Positions 17,980 through 25,665 are shown, numbered from the stretch's first letter. The stretch: DNA of 48,678 nt from Bacteroidota bacterium (GCA_016124585.1 WGNL01000028.1:1-48678); one strand, 5' to 3'. Notes: generated from the sequence alone by a model not told the origin. A program made the numbers and translations.

Positions 17980-18693
17980 TTAACGCAGTTGTCGAAGGTA
18001 CATTTGAATGGTATTGCTCAAACCAAAATAAAGGGCATCGGAGATAAGGGCATGGCCAATGGACACTTCCAACAGGCCAGTGACATGTTCTTTGTAAAAA
18101 CACAAATTTTCAAGATTCAAATCATGTCCAGCATTCACGCCGATACCAATTTGTGACGCAAGTATAGCGCATCGGTGGTGAGGTTCCACCGCTTTTTCTT
18201 TATTTTTTGAAAAATCCTGCGAAAATTCGCCAGTGTAAAACTCCACCCTGTCTGCACCAACGGCTTTGGCACCTTCCACGAAGCGCTCTTCCGCATCCAC
18301 AAAAAGCGAAACCCGGATACCCGCAGATTTCAGCTCTCCAACAATCTCTCTCAAAAAAGCAGCATCCTTGATAGTGTCCCAGCCGTGGTCGGAAGTCAAC
18401 TGGCCAGGGCTATCCGGCACTAGTGTAGCTTGGTGTGGCTTATTTTCTATCACCAGGGACATAAAATCAGGTGTAGGGTTGCCTTCGATATTAAATTCCG
18501 TTTTCACCACCGCTTTCAAGGCTGGCACATCATCGTAGCGGATATGCCGCTGATCAGGCCGAGGATGTACGGTGATGCCCTGCGCTCCGAATTCTTCGCA
18601 GTCCATTGCTACTTGTACGAGGTTGGGCAGGTTGCCACCTCTGGAGTTCCGTATCAGGGCGACCTTGTTGATGTTTACGCTTAATTTTGTCAT
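17980..18693 (-). CDS. pdxJ: Pyridoxine 5'-phosphate synthase
   Basis: The 237-residue TIM-barrel enzyme has all the expected signatures: SVNINKVALIRNSRGG at the start, ITVHPRPDQRHIR (H43, R45, H50), E70 in FNIEGNP, and GVNAGHDLNLENL (H190). It condenses 1-deoxyxylulose 5-phosphate with 3-amino-1-hydroxyacetone 1-phosphate in the last step of DXP-dependent vitamin B6 synthesis. Length is normal. It stands upstream of the SusC gene in the same direction, but the 171-base gap suggests a separate unit. The start is supported by the canonical beginning. Confidence 0.97.
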   Translation of the reverse strand: MTKLSVNINKVALIRNSRGGNLPNLVQVAMDCEEFGAQGITVHPRPDQRHIRYDDVPALKAVVKTEFNIEGNPTPDFMSLVIENKPHQATLVPDSPGQLTSDHGWDTIKDAAFLREIVGELKSAGIRVSLFVDAEERFVEGAKAVGADRVEFYTGEFSQDFSKNKEKAVEPHHRCAILASQIGIGVNAGHDLNLENLCFYKEHVTGLLEVSIGHALISDALYFGLSNTIQMYLRQLR

Positions 18694-18763
18694 TTTTTGG
18701 ATGGAATTAGAAGCAGCCTAAGCTTCAAAAGCAGCTCAAGTCTGCAAACTGCCAACTGAGTTC

Positions 18764-18771
18764 TATCTTTG
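18764..18771 (+). promoter_or_regulatory. Putative promoter TATCTTTG of the CPBP protease gene
   Basis: This matches TAnnTTTG and lies 27 bases before the ATG at 18799. No clear -33 element is visible. Confidence 0.4.
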
Positions 18772-18798
18772 GCGCTAAATTAGGAAAACCGTTATCAA

Positions 18799-19722
18799 AT
18801 GGACGACGTCCGAGTGGAGTCGGAAGACAACAAAACATATTTCGCACCCAAGCCAGTCATGGTCTTACTGACCTTACTGCTGCTCATCGGGTTATGCGCC
18901 ATCCTCGGCAATGGACTGCTGATGCTGGCGGCCAACTTTCGAGGCATAAGCCTGCATGATGCCATCAGCATTGACGAACACAGCAGCCAAGGCAGCCGCT
19001 ATTTTGTGCGTGCAGCTTTGTTCTTGAACCACACCGCCAGTTTCCTTGTACCAGCCATTTTGACTTTGTGGCTTTTTTACAAAAAAAAGAGCTTCAAGGC
19101 TGCCTCATTGAACGTACCACCAGATTTGAGCATGTTGCTGCTCGGCTTGCTTTTCGTCATGTCGGCTTTTCCACTGGCACAAGTAGCATTCTTGGCCAAT
19201 CAATGGCTAGTTGGCCAGTTTCCAGCATTACAAACTTGGGTACACACCGAAAAACTGACCGTCAAGTTGATGGAAGGCTTGCTAGTCATGCAATCGCCGT
19301 GGGAAATGGTAGCCAGCTTGATAGTGATGGCCATCGTGCCAGCGCTCGGCGAGGAGTTGGTGTTCCGGGGCATTGGCCAACAGAAGCTCATCGAAATCAC
19401 GGGAAAACCAGCGCTCGGTATTGGGCTTACCGCCCTGATTTTCAGCATCACGCATTTCGAAATCCAGCGTTTTCTGGCCATCCTACTGCTTGGCCTCGTG
19501 CTCGGGCTGCTTTTTTATTGGACAAAAAACCTTTGGATTCCCATTGCTGCGCATTTCCTCAACAACGGCGCACAGGTTTTCATCGCTTGGTTCAACCAAG
19601 ATAAAATCAACCAACTCAAGGACGGCGCTGGTGACAATCTGCCCACGACCGTCATACTGGCCTCTGCTGCTGTATTTGTCACCTCCGGTTTTTTCCTCTG
19701 GAAAGAACGAAACAGTGAATAG
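18799..19722 (+). CDS. CPBP-family intramembrane glutamic endopeptidase
   Basis: The 307-residue integral membrane protein carries the three CPBP (Rce1-like) motifs: EELVFR with E185, E186 and R190; FSITH with F215 and H219; and HFLNN with H252 and N256. About eight hydrophobic segments are visible. Bacterial members cleave membrane substrates or modify peptides, and their substrates are mostly unknown. The symporter gene follows across a spacer occupied entirely by an octamer repeat hairpin. The promoter-like TATCTTTG upstream supports this start. Confidence 0.9.
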   Translation: MDDVRVESEDNKTYFAPKPVMVLLTLLLLIGLCAILGNGLLMLAANFRGISLHDAISIDEHSSQGSRYFVRAALFLNHTASFLVPAILTLWLFYKKKSFKAASLNVPPDLSMLLLGLLFVMSAFPLAQVAFLANQWLVGQFPALQTWVHTEKLTVKLMEGLLVMQSPWEMVASLIVMAIVPALGEELVFRGIGQQKLIEITGKPALGIGLTALIFSITHFEIQRFLAILLLGLVLGLLFYWTKNLWIPIAAHFLNNGAQVFIAWFNQDKINQLKDGAGDNLPTTVILASAAVFVTSGFFLWKERNSE

Positions 19723-19796
19723 AAACTGGGAAATTGAGAAATTGGGAAATTCTGCATCACCCAATTTCCTAATTTCCCAGTTTCCCAATTTCCCAG
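19723..19796. repeat. Two-armed octamer spacer (period 8), long hairpin
   Basis: The left arm (19723-19746) reads as octamers AAACTGGG, AAATTGAG, AAATTGGG. The right arm (19760-19783) reads CCCAATTT, CCTAATTT, CCCAGTTT and is the complement of the left except for two bases. A further CCCAATTT and CCCAG (19784-19796) extend the right arm. The whole spacer between two co-directional genes is made of this unit. It starts at the last base of the CPBP stop codon region and ends 4 bases before the GTG of the symporter gene. Confidence 0.75.
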
Positions 19797-19800
19797 CTTA

Positions 19801-21342
19801 GTGAACCTTTCACCCACCCTTATCCTCAGCATCATCATCGCCTATTTTGCGGTGCTCATCGGCATCTCGTGGTACACCAGCCGCAACGCCGACAATTCCG
19901 AGTTTTTCATGGCTGGCCGCAAATCACCTTGGTGGATTATCGCCATTGGAATGATTGGAACATCCATCTCCGGCGTCACCTTCATCAGCGTACCAGGTTA
20001 TGTGAACTCCTCCGCCATGAGCTATATGCAGACGGTGCTGGGTTACATGGTGGGCTATGCGGTTATTGCGTGGGTATTGCTGCCGCTGTACTATCGGCTG
20101 CACTTGGTGAGCATCTATGGGTATTTGGAGCAGCGGTTTGGGCCTGTGGCGTACAAAACAGGTTCTGCCTTCTTCCTATTGAGCCGCACGGTCGGCTCGT
20201 CCTTGCGCCTTTTTTTGATGGCAAAAGTGCTCCACGCCTTCGTGTTCGAGCCGATTTTCCATATCCCATTCGGCGTGACGGTACTAGTGACCATCATCCT
20301 CATTTACACCTATACTTTCAAGGGCGGCATCAAGACCATCATCTGGACGGATACGCTACAGACCCTTTTCCTCATAAGCTCGCTGATTTTGACCATCGTA
20401 TTGGTCGGGCAGCACATGCACCTAGGCATCGGTGACCTCATCAGCACGGTGAAGCACGATGCCCGTTCCCAAATTTTCTTCTTCGAAGGTGGCTGGAGCG
20501 ACCCGAAGAACTTCTTCAAGCAGTTCGTGGCAGGGGCATTCATCGCCATCGTGATGAGTGGCCTCGACCAGGACATCATGCAGAAAATCCTCACGGTGAA
20601 AACGCTCAAAGGCGCTCAGGTCAACATCTTTTCCTACTCATCGCTCATCGTGCTGATGAACCTGCTCTTCATGTCGCTCGGCGTGTTGTTGTTTATTTAC
20701 GCTTCGCAAAACGGCATCGAAATCCCCACGAAGGAAGTCACCAAATTTGCCGAAGGCGTCGCCACCACCACCAGCGTACCGGACACTGACCTGCTGTTCC
20801 CGACCATCGCTTTCAAGTATGCGCCAGCAGCAGTGGGCATCCTGTTTATACTCGGCATCACCGCCAGTAGTTACGCCAGTTCCGACTCGGCACTCACCTC
20901 GCTTACCACGGCTTGGTGCATCGACTTCCTCGGCTTCCAAAAAACCGATGTGAACAGCGAAGCCAATGCCCGCACCCGCAGACGGGTTCATTTGGCATTC
21001 TCCGCCATCTTTTTTGTGCTGATCATGGTCTTCCACTTCATGGCCACAGGCGAGGTCATCAAATTGGTCTTCGATTCAGCGAGCATCACCTACGGGCCGT
21101 TGTTGGGGCTGTTTGCCTTCGGTTTTTACACCAAACGCCAAATCAACGACCGCCTGTCGCTCTACGTCTGCTTGGGCGCCATCCTGCTGACGAGCCTGAT
21201 TTACCTTTACAACGGCTATCTCGGTTACCCCATCTTCGGCTACAAGTTCAGCTTTGAACTGCTGGTGCTGAATGGGTTGCTGACGTTCCTCGGACTGCTG
21301 GCCATTTCTCATAAAGGGGATGGTAATTTTGTGAGGAGATGA
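19801..21342 (+). CDS. Sodium:solute symporter (SSS family)
   Basis: The 513-residue protein has about 13 membrane helices in the SSS arrangement. Signatures are SEFFMAGRKSPWWIIAIGM near residue 37, the GTSISGVTFISVPG segment, and a later TASSYASSDSALTSL region that lies where the sodium site is found in the family. It moves a solute with Na+ across the inner membrane; the substrate cannot be read from sequence. The GTG start lies directly after the repeat spacer. The C-terminus is short, with no regulatory domain. Confidence 0.92.
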   Translation: MNLSPTLILSIIIAYFAVLIGISWYTSRNADNSEFFMAGRKSPWWIIAIGMIGTSISGVTFISVPGYVNSSAMSYMQTVLGYMVGYAVIAWVLLPLYYRLHLVSIYGYLEQRFGPVAYKTGSAFFLLSRTVGSSLRLFLMAKVLHAFVFEPIFHIPFGVTVLVTIILIYTYTFKGGIKTIIWTDTLQTLFLISSLILTIVLVGQHMHLGIGDLISTVKHDARSQIFFFEGGWSDPKNFFKQFVAGAFIAIVMSGLDQDIMQKILTVKTLKGAQVNIFSYSSLIVLMNLLFMSLGVLLFIYASQNGIEIPTKEVTKFAEGVATTTSVPDTDLLFPTIAFKYAPAAVGILFILGITASSYASSDSALTSLTTAWCIDFLGFQKTDVNSEANARTRRRVHLAFSAIFFVLIMVFHFMATGEVIKLVFDSASITYGPLLGLFAFGFYTKRQINDRLSLYVCLGAILLTSLIYLYNGYLGYPIFGYKFSFELLVLNGLLTFLGLLAISHKGDGNFVRR

Positions 21343-21353
21343 AATGGGTTTTG

Positions 21354-21501
21354 GGTTTCAAAGGTTTCAGGTTTAAGGGAGGTCGCATGCTAAATCCCTA
21401 TATCCCAAACCTGAACCTAAAGAAGCCTGCGCACCCAATTATACCTGCCTCTCCCTGAAACCCTAAACCTCTGAAACCTGAAACCCCTGAAACCTGAAAC
21501 C
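21354..21501. repeat. Two-armed heptamer-to-nonamer spacer based on CTGAAAC
   Basis: The left arm (21354-21382, GGTTTCAAAGGTTTCAGG then TTTAAGGGAGG) is complementary, with a few mismatches, to 21448-21478 (CCTCTCCCTGAAACCC then TAAACCTCTGAAACC). The right side continues as CTGAAAC units to 21501. The 65-base loop between the arms carries further related pieces such as CCCAAACCTGAACCTAAAG. It fills most of the 178-base gap between the symporter gene and the flavin reductase-like gene. Confidence 0.7.
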
Positions 21502-21520
21502 ATCAAAAGTTTAAGTCAAC

Positions 21521-22441
21521 ATGGACACCAACACCGAACACAAATACCGCATCATAGAGCACGGTAGCGTGCCACGCCATGACTTCCACCAGTTCATCGT
21601 CGGAGCCATCGGCCCAAGGCCCATCGCCTTCGTGAGCACGGTGGACAAGGACGGCAACCCGAACCTTGCCCCTTACAGCTTCTTCAACGCCTTCAGCTCG
21701 AATCCGCCCATCTTCGTTTTCAGCTCCAACCGCCGGGGCGGGAACAACACTGTGAAGGACACCCTCTCCAACGTGCGGGAGGTGCCGGAGGTGGTCATCA
21801 ACGCCGTGAACTTCCCCATCGTGCGGCAGATGTCGGTGGCCAGTGCGCAGTTCGACAAGGGCGTGAACGAATTTGAAAAAAGCGGTCTGACACCCATCCC
21901 CTCCGACCTTGTGAGACCATTTCGGGTGAAGGAATCGCCCATCAACATGGAGTGCCGGGTGAAGGACATCATCACCCTCGGCGACCAGGGCGGCGCCGGA
22001 CACCTCATCATCGTCGAGATGCTCAGGATGCACATCCGGGAAGACGTGCTCGACGAGCGGGGCCGCATCCTACCCGACAAGCTCGACCTCATGGGCCGCC
22101 TCGGCAGGGCCTACTACGTGCGGGCCAGCGGCAGCGCCATCTACACCATTGCGCAAGCCATCGAACAGCCTTGCATCGGCTTCGACTCGTTGCCCAAGAG
22201 CATCCTCGACAGCCATATCTTCAGCGCCAACAACCTCGGCCAACTAGCAGGGCTGTACGTGGCCCCGACCCTAGAGCAAGTGGAGGAACTGCACAAAACC
22301 GATGCCCGCTTGCAGGATGCCATTGCTTCGGAAAAACCCATCGATGCCATCCACCAATACGCCAAGGAGGTGCTGGAAATGGAGGAGGAAGTGCGGCCAC
22401 TGGCGGGAAGGATCGCTTGGGCGGGGGAGTGGTTGGTATAA
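21521..22441 (+). CDS. Flavin reductase-like domain protein
   Basis: The 306-residue protein has a flavin reductase-like FMN-binding barrel in its first 200 residues: GAIGPRPIAFVSTVDKDGNP, LAPYSFFNAFSSNPPIFVFS, then a segment with INAVNFPIVRQMSVASAQF and SPINMECRV. This family binds FMN non-covalently and either reduces flavin or serves as an oxidoreductase; the substrate here is unknown. The remaining 100 residues form a helical tail, longer than the minimal domain and common in Bacteroidota homologues. The gene is GC-rich compared with those that follow. It ends 70 bases before the toxin-antitoxin pair. Confidence 0.88.
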   Translation: MDTNTEHKYRIIEHGSVPRHDFHQFIVGAIGPRPIAFVSTVDKDGNPNLAPYSFFNAFSSNPPIFVFSSNRRGGNNTVKDTLSNVREVPEVVINAVNFPIVRQMSVASAQFDKGVNEFEKSGLTPIPSDLVRPFRVKESPINMECRVKDIITLGDQGGAGHLIIVEMLRMHIREDVLDERGRILPDKLDLMGRLGRAYYVRASGSAIYTIAQAIEQPCIGFDSLPKSILDSHIFSANNLGQLAGLYVAPTLEQVEELHKTDARLQDAIASEKPIDAIHQYAKEVLEMEEEVRPLAGRIAWAGEWLV

Positions 22442-22489
22442 TTTCCTCTAAGCTGGTACTTTTCAATTTTACTTCAAACGCCATGATGC

Positions 22490-22497
22490 TATATTTG
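22490..22497 (+). promoter_or_regulatory. Putative promoter TATATTTG of the mntA-hepT pair
   Basis: This matches TAnnTTTG and ends 14 bases before the mntA start codon. The region upstream is AT-rich but has no clear -33 TTTG. Confidence 0.45.
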
Positions 22498-22511
22498 CAC
22501 AAAACAACCCA

Positions 22512-22862
22512 ATGGCTACTTCCAAAAAAGACATATCAGCCAGCCATAAAACAAAAGTGGCCAGCCGTGAACAGGTCTTCGGCCTGCTGCGGCAGCATCG
22601 GGCGGAAATAACCGGGTTTGGCGTTGCTAAAATCGGTTTGTTCGGTTCCTTCGTGCGGGGGGAACAAAAAGAGGCCAGCGATGTGGATGTGCTGGTGCAG
22701 TTTGAACCAGACAAAAAGACTTACAAAAATTTTATCCGGCTTGCCTATTTCCTGGAAGACCTGTTCAACCGCAAGACAGAGCTTGTCACCTTGGAGAGCC
22801 TCAGCCCTTTCCTGAAACCACATATCCTTAAAGAAGTAAGCTATGTCTCGTTCGCTGATTGA
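22512..22862 (+). CDS. mntA: MNT-type nucleotidyltransferase, antitoxin of a HEPN/MNT pair
   Basis: The 116-residue protein has the minimal nucleotidyltransferase motif GSFVRGEQKEASDVDVLV: G45-S46, R49, and the metal-binding D57 and D59. In characterised MntA-HepT systems (type VII toxin-antitoxin) the MNT protein transfers AMP to a tyrosine of the HEPN toxin and so neutralises it. The 20-base overlap with the next gene shows coupled expression. The putative promoter lies just upstream. Function is assigned by family and by the pairing, not by experiment on this protein. Confidence 0.88.
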   Translation: MATSKKDISASHKTKVASREQVFGLLRQHRAEITGFGVAKIGLFGSFVRGEQKEASDVDVLVQFEPDKKTYKNFIRLAYFLEDLFNRKTELVTLESLSPFLKPHILKEVSYVSFAD

Positions 22863-23187
22863 ATTTTTGAGACATATCCAAGTGGAGATTAATTTCCTCA
22901 CCTCGCAATCGCAAGACCTCAGCTTCGATGCATTCACCCATGATGAAGTGCTTATAAGGGCTTTTACCAGAAGCCTCGAAATTATTGGCGAGGCCGTCAA
23001 AAACCTGCCAGACGACTTCCGAAGCAAATATCCGCTCGTGGATTGGAGGGGCTATGCTGGAATGCGTGACAAACTCATCCACCATTACTTCGGCGTGGAC
23101 TACGACATCGTTTGGGATAGTTTGAAAAATGAACTCCCTGAACTGAAGGAATGGGTGGATATGATTATTGAAAAGGAAAGTGAATAG
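22843..23187 (+). CDS. hepT: HEPN-domain toxin (DUF86, HepT)
   Basis: The 114-residue helical protein carries the HEPN RNase motif in the HepT form, RX4HXY: R75, H80 and Y82 within RDKLIHHYFGVD. In studied systems the arginine and histidine are catalytic for RNA cleavage and the tyrosine is the AMPylation site. All three are intact here, so the toxin is probably active and controlled by the preceding mntA. It overlaps mntA by 20 bases. A small hairpin, CAGGCC/GGCCTG at 23278-23298, lies downstream. Confidence 0.88.
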   Translation: MSRSLIEFLRHIQVEINFLTSQSQDLSFDAFTHDEVLIRAFTRSLEIIGEAVKNLPDDFRSKYPLVDWRGYAGMRDKLIHHYFGVDYDIVWDSLKNELPELKEWVDMIIEKESE

Positions 23188-23458
23188 TCCATTTCTGCCG
23201 CTACGACAAGTACAGCTTTATTTTCATCCAACGCATACAAGTTATTTTCACTTTTATTTATCTTGCCTGCGTTTATTCAGGCCATAGGTTACGGCCTGAT
23301 TTGATAGGGCTGATTTTCAGAACTTACTACGGAGAAAACCCATAAAAAACTTTGACTTCTTGCTTTGCCGGACGGTGGCGTGATGTTGCTGGGCGGGGAA
23401 ACAAGTATACTGGCCACAACTGGGAAAATAAACTTAATCAACATAATATACATAGCAC

Positions 23459-24187
23459 ATGAACGACCTTAACAATAAAAAAGTATGGAATGAAGATCAA
23501 GGGCAACATGTTTCTCTGAATAGGGCGAACTACAAATTATATAATCCCGAATTTGAATTGGTCGAGGTTTATTTTAAGGAAGTTGAAAATGAAATAGTAA
23601 AAAAAATTCAAGAATATGAGGATGGGGCAATTGTTGGTTGTGTAGCATGGTTAACCTCCGAGAGAATATTAACTGCATTATCAAAAGTTAGCAATGTTCA
23701 AATTATTGTTCAAAAAGAAGATTTCTTACGTCCTGATATAAATGAAAATACTAATAGTGCTTGGAAGAGAAAAATACAAAAGCTATATAAAAGCATAAAC
23801 ACAGGATTTTTCCCTGGTTCTTTTGGAGTAAGCTATGGGGCAGGAGGGTTAGATGAAGCTATTAGGTGTGTTGGAAATTACAATTCAGATAAAAGTCCAG
23901 CTTTCCCCAGAGCACATCATAAATTTTTAGTTTTTGGAAAAACTTACGATAGTAATGATATTAGAAATTTGTGGCAACCTGAAGCTGTTTGGACTGGAAG
24001 TTTTAATTTCAGTGCCAATGCAGGAATGTCATTTGAAAATGCAATATTTTTTAAATCATCTCCCCAGCAGAGCGGTCATAAATTAATAATGGGTTATACC
24101 CAAGAACATGAAGAGCTTTTTAAGCTATCTGAATCTTTAGATTGGAAAAGTAATTGGGTGGAGCCAGAGTTTAGAATTGGAACATAA
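23459..24187 (+). CDS. Phospholipase D-like domain protein with one HKD-type motif
   Basis: The 242-residue soluble protein has a single PLD-like active-site region: HHKFLVFG (H153, K155) followed by VWTGSFNFSANAGMSFENA (S181, N183, E193). The aspartate expected five residues after the lysine in HxKxxxxD is glycine (G160). A single motif suggests a homodimer, as in Nuc-type nucleases. Such proteins cleave phosphodiester bonds of DNA, RNA or phospholipid; the substrate is unknown. The gene is clearly more AT-rich than its neighbours on the left, suggesting recent transfer. The 271 bases upstream hold no gene, and include a GCCACAACTGGGAAA motif also found before the beta-lactamase-like gene. 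Confidence 0.78.
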   Translation: MNDLNNKKVWNEDQGQHVSLNRANYKLYNPEFELVEVYFKEVENEIVKKIQEYEDGAIVGCVAWLTSERILTALSKVSNVQIIVQKEDFLRPDINENTNSAWKRKIQKLYKSINTGFFPGSFGVSYGAGGLDEAIRCVGNYNSDKSPAFPRAHHKFLVFGKTYDSNDIRNLWQPEAVWTGSFNFSANAGMSFENAIFFKSSPQQSGHKLIMGYTQEHEELFKLSESLDWKSNWVEPEFRIGT

Positions 24188-24329
24188 TAAATATAGCCCC
24201 AATTATGGAAATCCTTCAACTTTCCATCGCAGATTAAAACTAATAAACCATCAACCAACCGCATCATCCACCCCGCCCCCGGAAGGCCATTCCAAAGGCG
24301 GATATTATAAACCATAAAACAATTTCCTC

Positions 24330-25076
24330 ATGGCCAGTAACTCTGAAACCGGGCACGCCAAGAACATCGCCAATCTTCTATCCCTCAACAATTCCGTCAC
24401 GGGCATCGGTGCGCTCTACCTGCCCTCCGCCGACCGCCTCAAGCTGCCGGCACTCACGGCAATGCACACAGCCTGTGCGGCAGCCCATTCGGCGGTGGAG
24501 CCGCTGCGGGTCATCTACAACCGGGATGCATCCGAGCGGCAGGATTATTATGCCCCGCTGAGAGGCGGGCTTGTCACCCAATTACTCGCTATTTTCAATG
24601 GCACGGAAGCGCTCCCGAATGTGAAGAAAACGGCGAAAACGGCTGCCGACAAACTCAGAGGGAGTACCAAAAAGACAACGCCACCGCCACCCGGCCCCGA
24701 CGAGGCGCCCGAAGACGTCAAGCACTCTACTTCGCAGCGCTCCTTCGTGATGCAGGCCGACAATTTTGAGGACCTCATCGCCATCCTTGCCGCCGAACCG
24801 ACCTACGACCCTGCCGAGAACGAACTTAAAATCGCCACCCTGCAAGCCAGGCTGACGCAGATGAAGGCGCTCAACAATACCGTTGACCTTGCTTACAAGG
24901 CTTTGCGGGAGGCCCGCATCACCCGCAACCGGGCGCTTTATGGTAAAAATGGCTTGGTGGATACGGCTTTGGACGTGAAGGAGTACATCAAAGGGGCTTT
25001 CACTACCAAAAGCCCGCATTATAAAGGGGTAAGTGGCTTACAATTCAAGCGCCTTGCCGAAGACCCGGATGCCTGA
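24330..25076 (+). CDS. Unknown protein, 248 residues, Ala/Lys-rich with a proline-rich linker
   Basis: No family is assigned. The N-terminal part (about 1-115) contains SVTGIGALYLPSADRLKLP and an alanine-rich helix with conserved-looking EPLRVIYNRDASERQ. A linker with PPPPGPDEAPED follows (about 117-128). The C-terminal half looks helical (residues 150-225, with LQARLTQMKALNNTVDLAYK) and ends in TTKSPHYKGVSGLQFKRL. There is no signal peptide or membrane segment, so the protein is cytoplasmic. Strong codon bias and high GC compared with the preceding PLD gene indicate a real, long-resident gene. It is followed after 11 bases by a 21-bp tandem repeat array. Confidence 0.7.
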   Translation: MASNSETGHAKNIANLLSLNNSVTGIGALYLPSADRLKLPALTAMHTACAAAHSAVEPLRVIYNRDASERQDYYAPLRGGLVTQLLAIFNGTEALPNVKKTAKTAADKLRGSTKKTTPPPPGPDEAPEDVKHSTSQRSFVMQADNFEDLIAILAAEPTYDPAENELKIATLQARLTQMKALNNTVDLAYKALREARITRNRALYGKNGLVDTALDVKEYIKGAFTTKSPHYKGVSGLQFKRLAEDPDA

Positions 25077-25087
25077 ATCCATGAAAA

Positions 25088-25297
25088 GTTGGCACTGGCC
25101 ACTTATTCGTTGGCACAAGCCCCTGCATGGTTGGCAGGGGTTTGTGCTTTTATGGCACTTGCCGCTGCATAGTTGGCACTCGTCGTTGCAAAGTTGGCAT
25201 TCGCTATTGCGTGGTTAGCACTCTTCATGGATTTATCAATACTCATCGTGGTGTAGTTGGCACTCATCGTTGCAAAATTGGCAGAGGTCGCTGCACC
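25088..25297. repeat. Ten tandem 21-bp degenerate units
   Basis: Ten consecutive units of exactly 21 bases can be lined up, starting GTTGGCACTGGCC..., GTTGGCACAAGCC..., GTTGGCAGGGG..., TATGGCACTTGCC..., GTTGGCACTCGTC... and so on, with consensus beginning GTTGGCACTC. The period of 21 keeps a reading frame. On the minus strand each unit encodes a heptapeptide close to SANFATM. There are no unique spacers, so it is not a CRISPR array. Confidence 0.85.
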
Positions 25298-25336
25298 GTT
25301 TTTTTCAGTATCGTAAAATGCAAGATTAGTGGGCAT
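25103..25336 (-). CDS. Possible 77-residue heptapeptide-repeat protein
   Basis: The frame begins MPTNLAFYDTEKNGAAT and continues as heptads SANFATM, SANYTTM, SIDKSMK, SANHAIA, NANFATT, SANYAAA, SAIKAQT and PANHAGA. The TATTTTTG element 5 bases before the ATG matches the Bacteroidota -7 consensus at a distance that would give a leaderless mRNA, the same geometry as mfd and the TPR gene. The alanine at one position and asparagine at the next in nearly every heptad suggests selection on protein. It has no signal peptide. I do not recognise a family. It may also be a by-product of the DNA repeat. The genes on either side are on the plus strand. Confidence 0.4.
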   Translation of the reverse strand: MPTNLAFYDTEKNGAATSANFATMSANYTTMSIDKSMKSANHAIANANFATTSANYAAASAIKAQTPANHAGACANE

Positions 25337-25340
25337 TTTT

Positions 25341-25348
25341 CAAAAATA
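25341..25348 (-). promoter_or_regulatory. Putative promoter TATTTTTG of the heptapeptide-repeat frame
   Basis: On the minus strand this fits TAnnTTTG and ends 4 bases before the ATG at 25336. No -33 TTTG at the expected spacing was found. Confidence 0.35.
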
Positions 25349-25377
25349 GGGTGTGAGATAGGATGAACGCCCCTCAC

Positions 25378-25665
25378 CCCAGTTCTTTCAAGTCTTCCTT
25401 CCAACTCTCCCACCCAATAAAAGTCCAAGTTTGAGGAAGTGTCCAGCGCAGCGGCACTTGCGGTTTCGTAGCAGTAGCCCGCATTCCAGCGGTTGTCCGA
25501 CCTCAACATAGCGGCTATGGAAAAAAATAGGCAGGTAAAGCATCGCTTACTAGCATGAAGCTGTCCTTAGGGAAAAGAAGTAAGTGAATGCACGACATAA
25601 CAATTCGAAACCAGTTGCCCCTGATTCACCATCTTACCTATATATGCTGCGCCTTAGTATGCACA
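25378..25665. repeat. Dispersed intergenic repeat, copy 1
   Basis: This non-coding stretch shares blocks with 27358-27589 and 29395-29578: CAGTTCT...CAAGTCTTCC, AAAAGTCCAAGTTTGAGGAA, GCGCAGCGGCACTT, and, after a longer interruption, TTACC.ATAT.TGCTGCGC (25634 onward). The block GCAGCGGCACTTGCGG followed by TTTCGTAGCAGTAGCCCGCA is shared with copy 2. Open frames on the minus strand here (for example 25264-25509) are repeat-derived and not supported as genes. Confidence 0.7.

Noticed and set aside
25088-25297. CRISPR-like array
   Set aside because: Units are contiguous with no spacers, diverged, and the 21-base period fits codons.
25264-25509. Minus-strand 81-codon frame in repeat copy 1
   Set aside because: Its peptide is shared with copy 3 only through the DNA repeat, and the two frames diverge outside the repeat.
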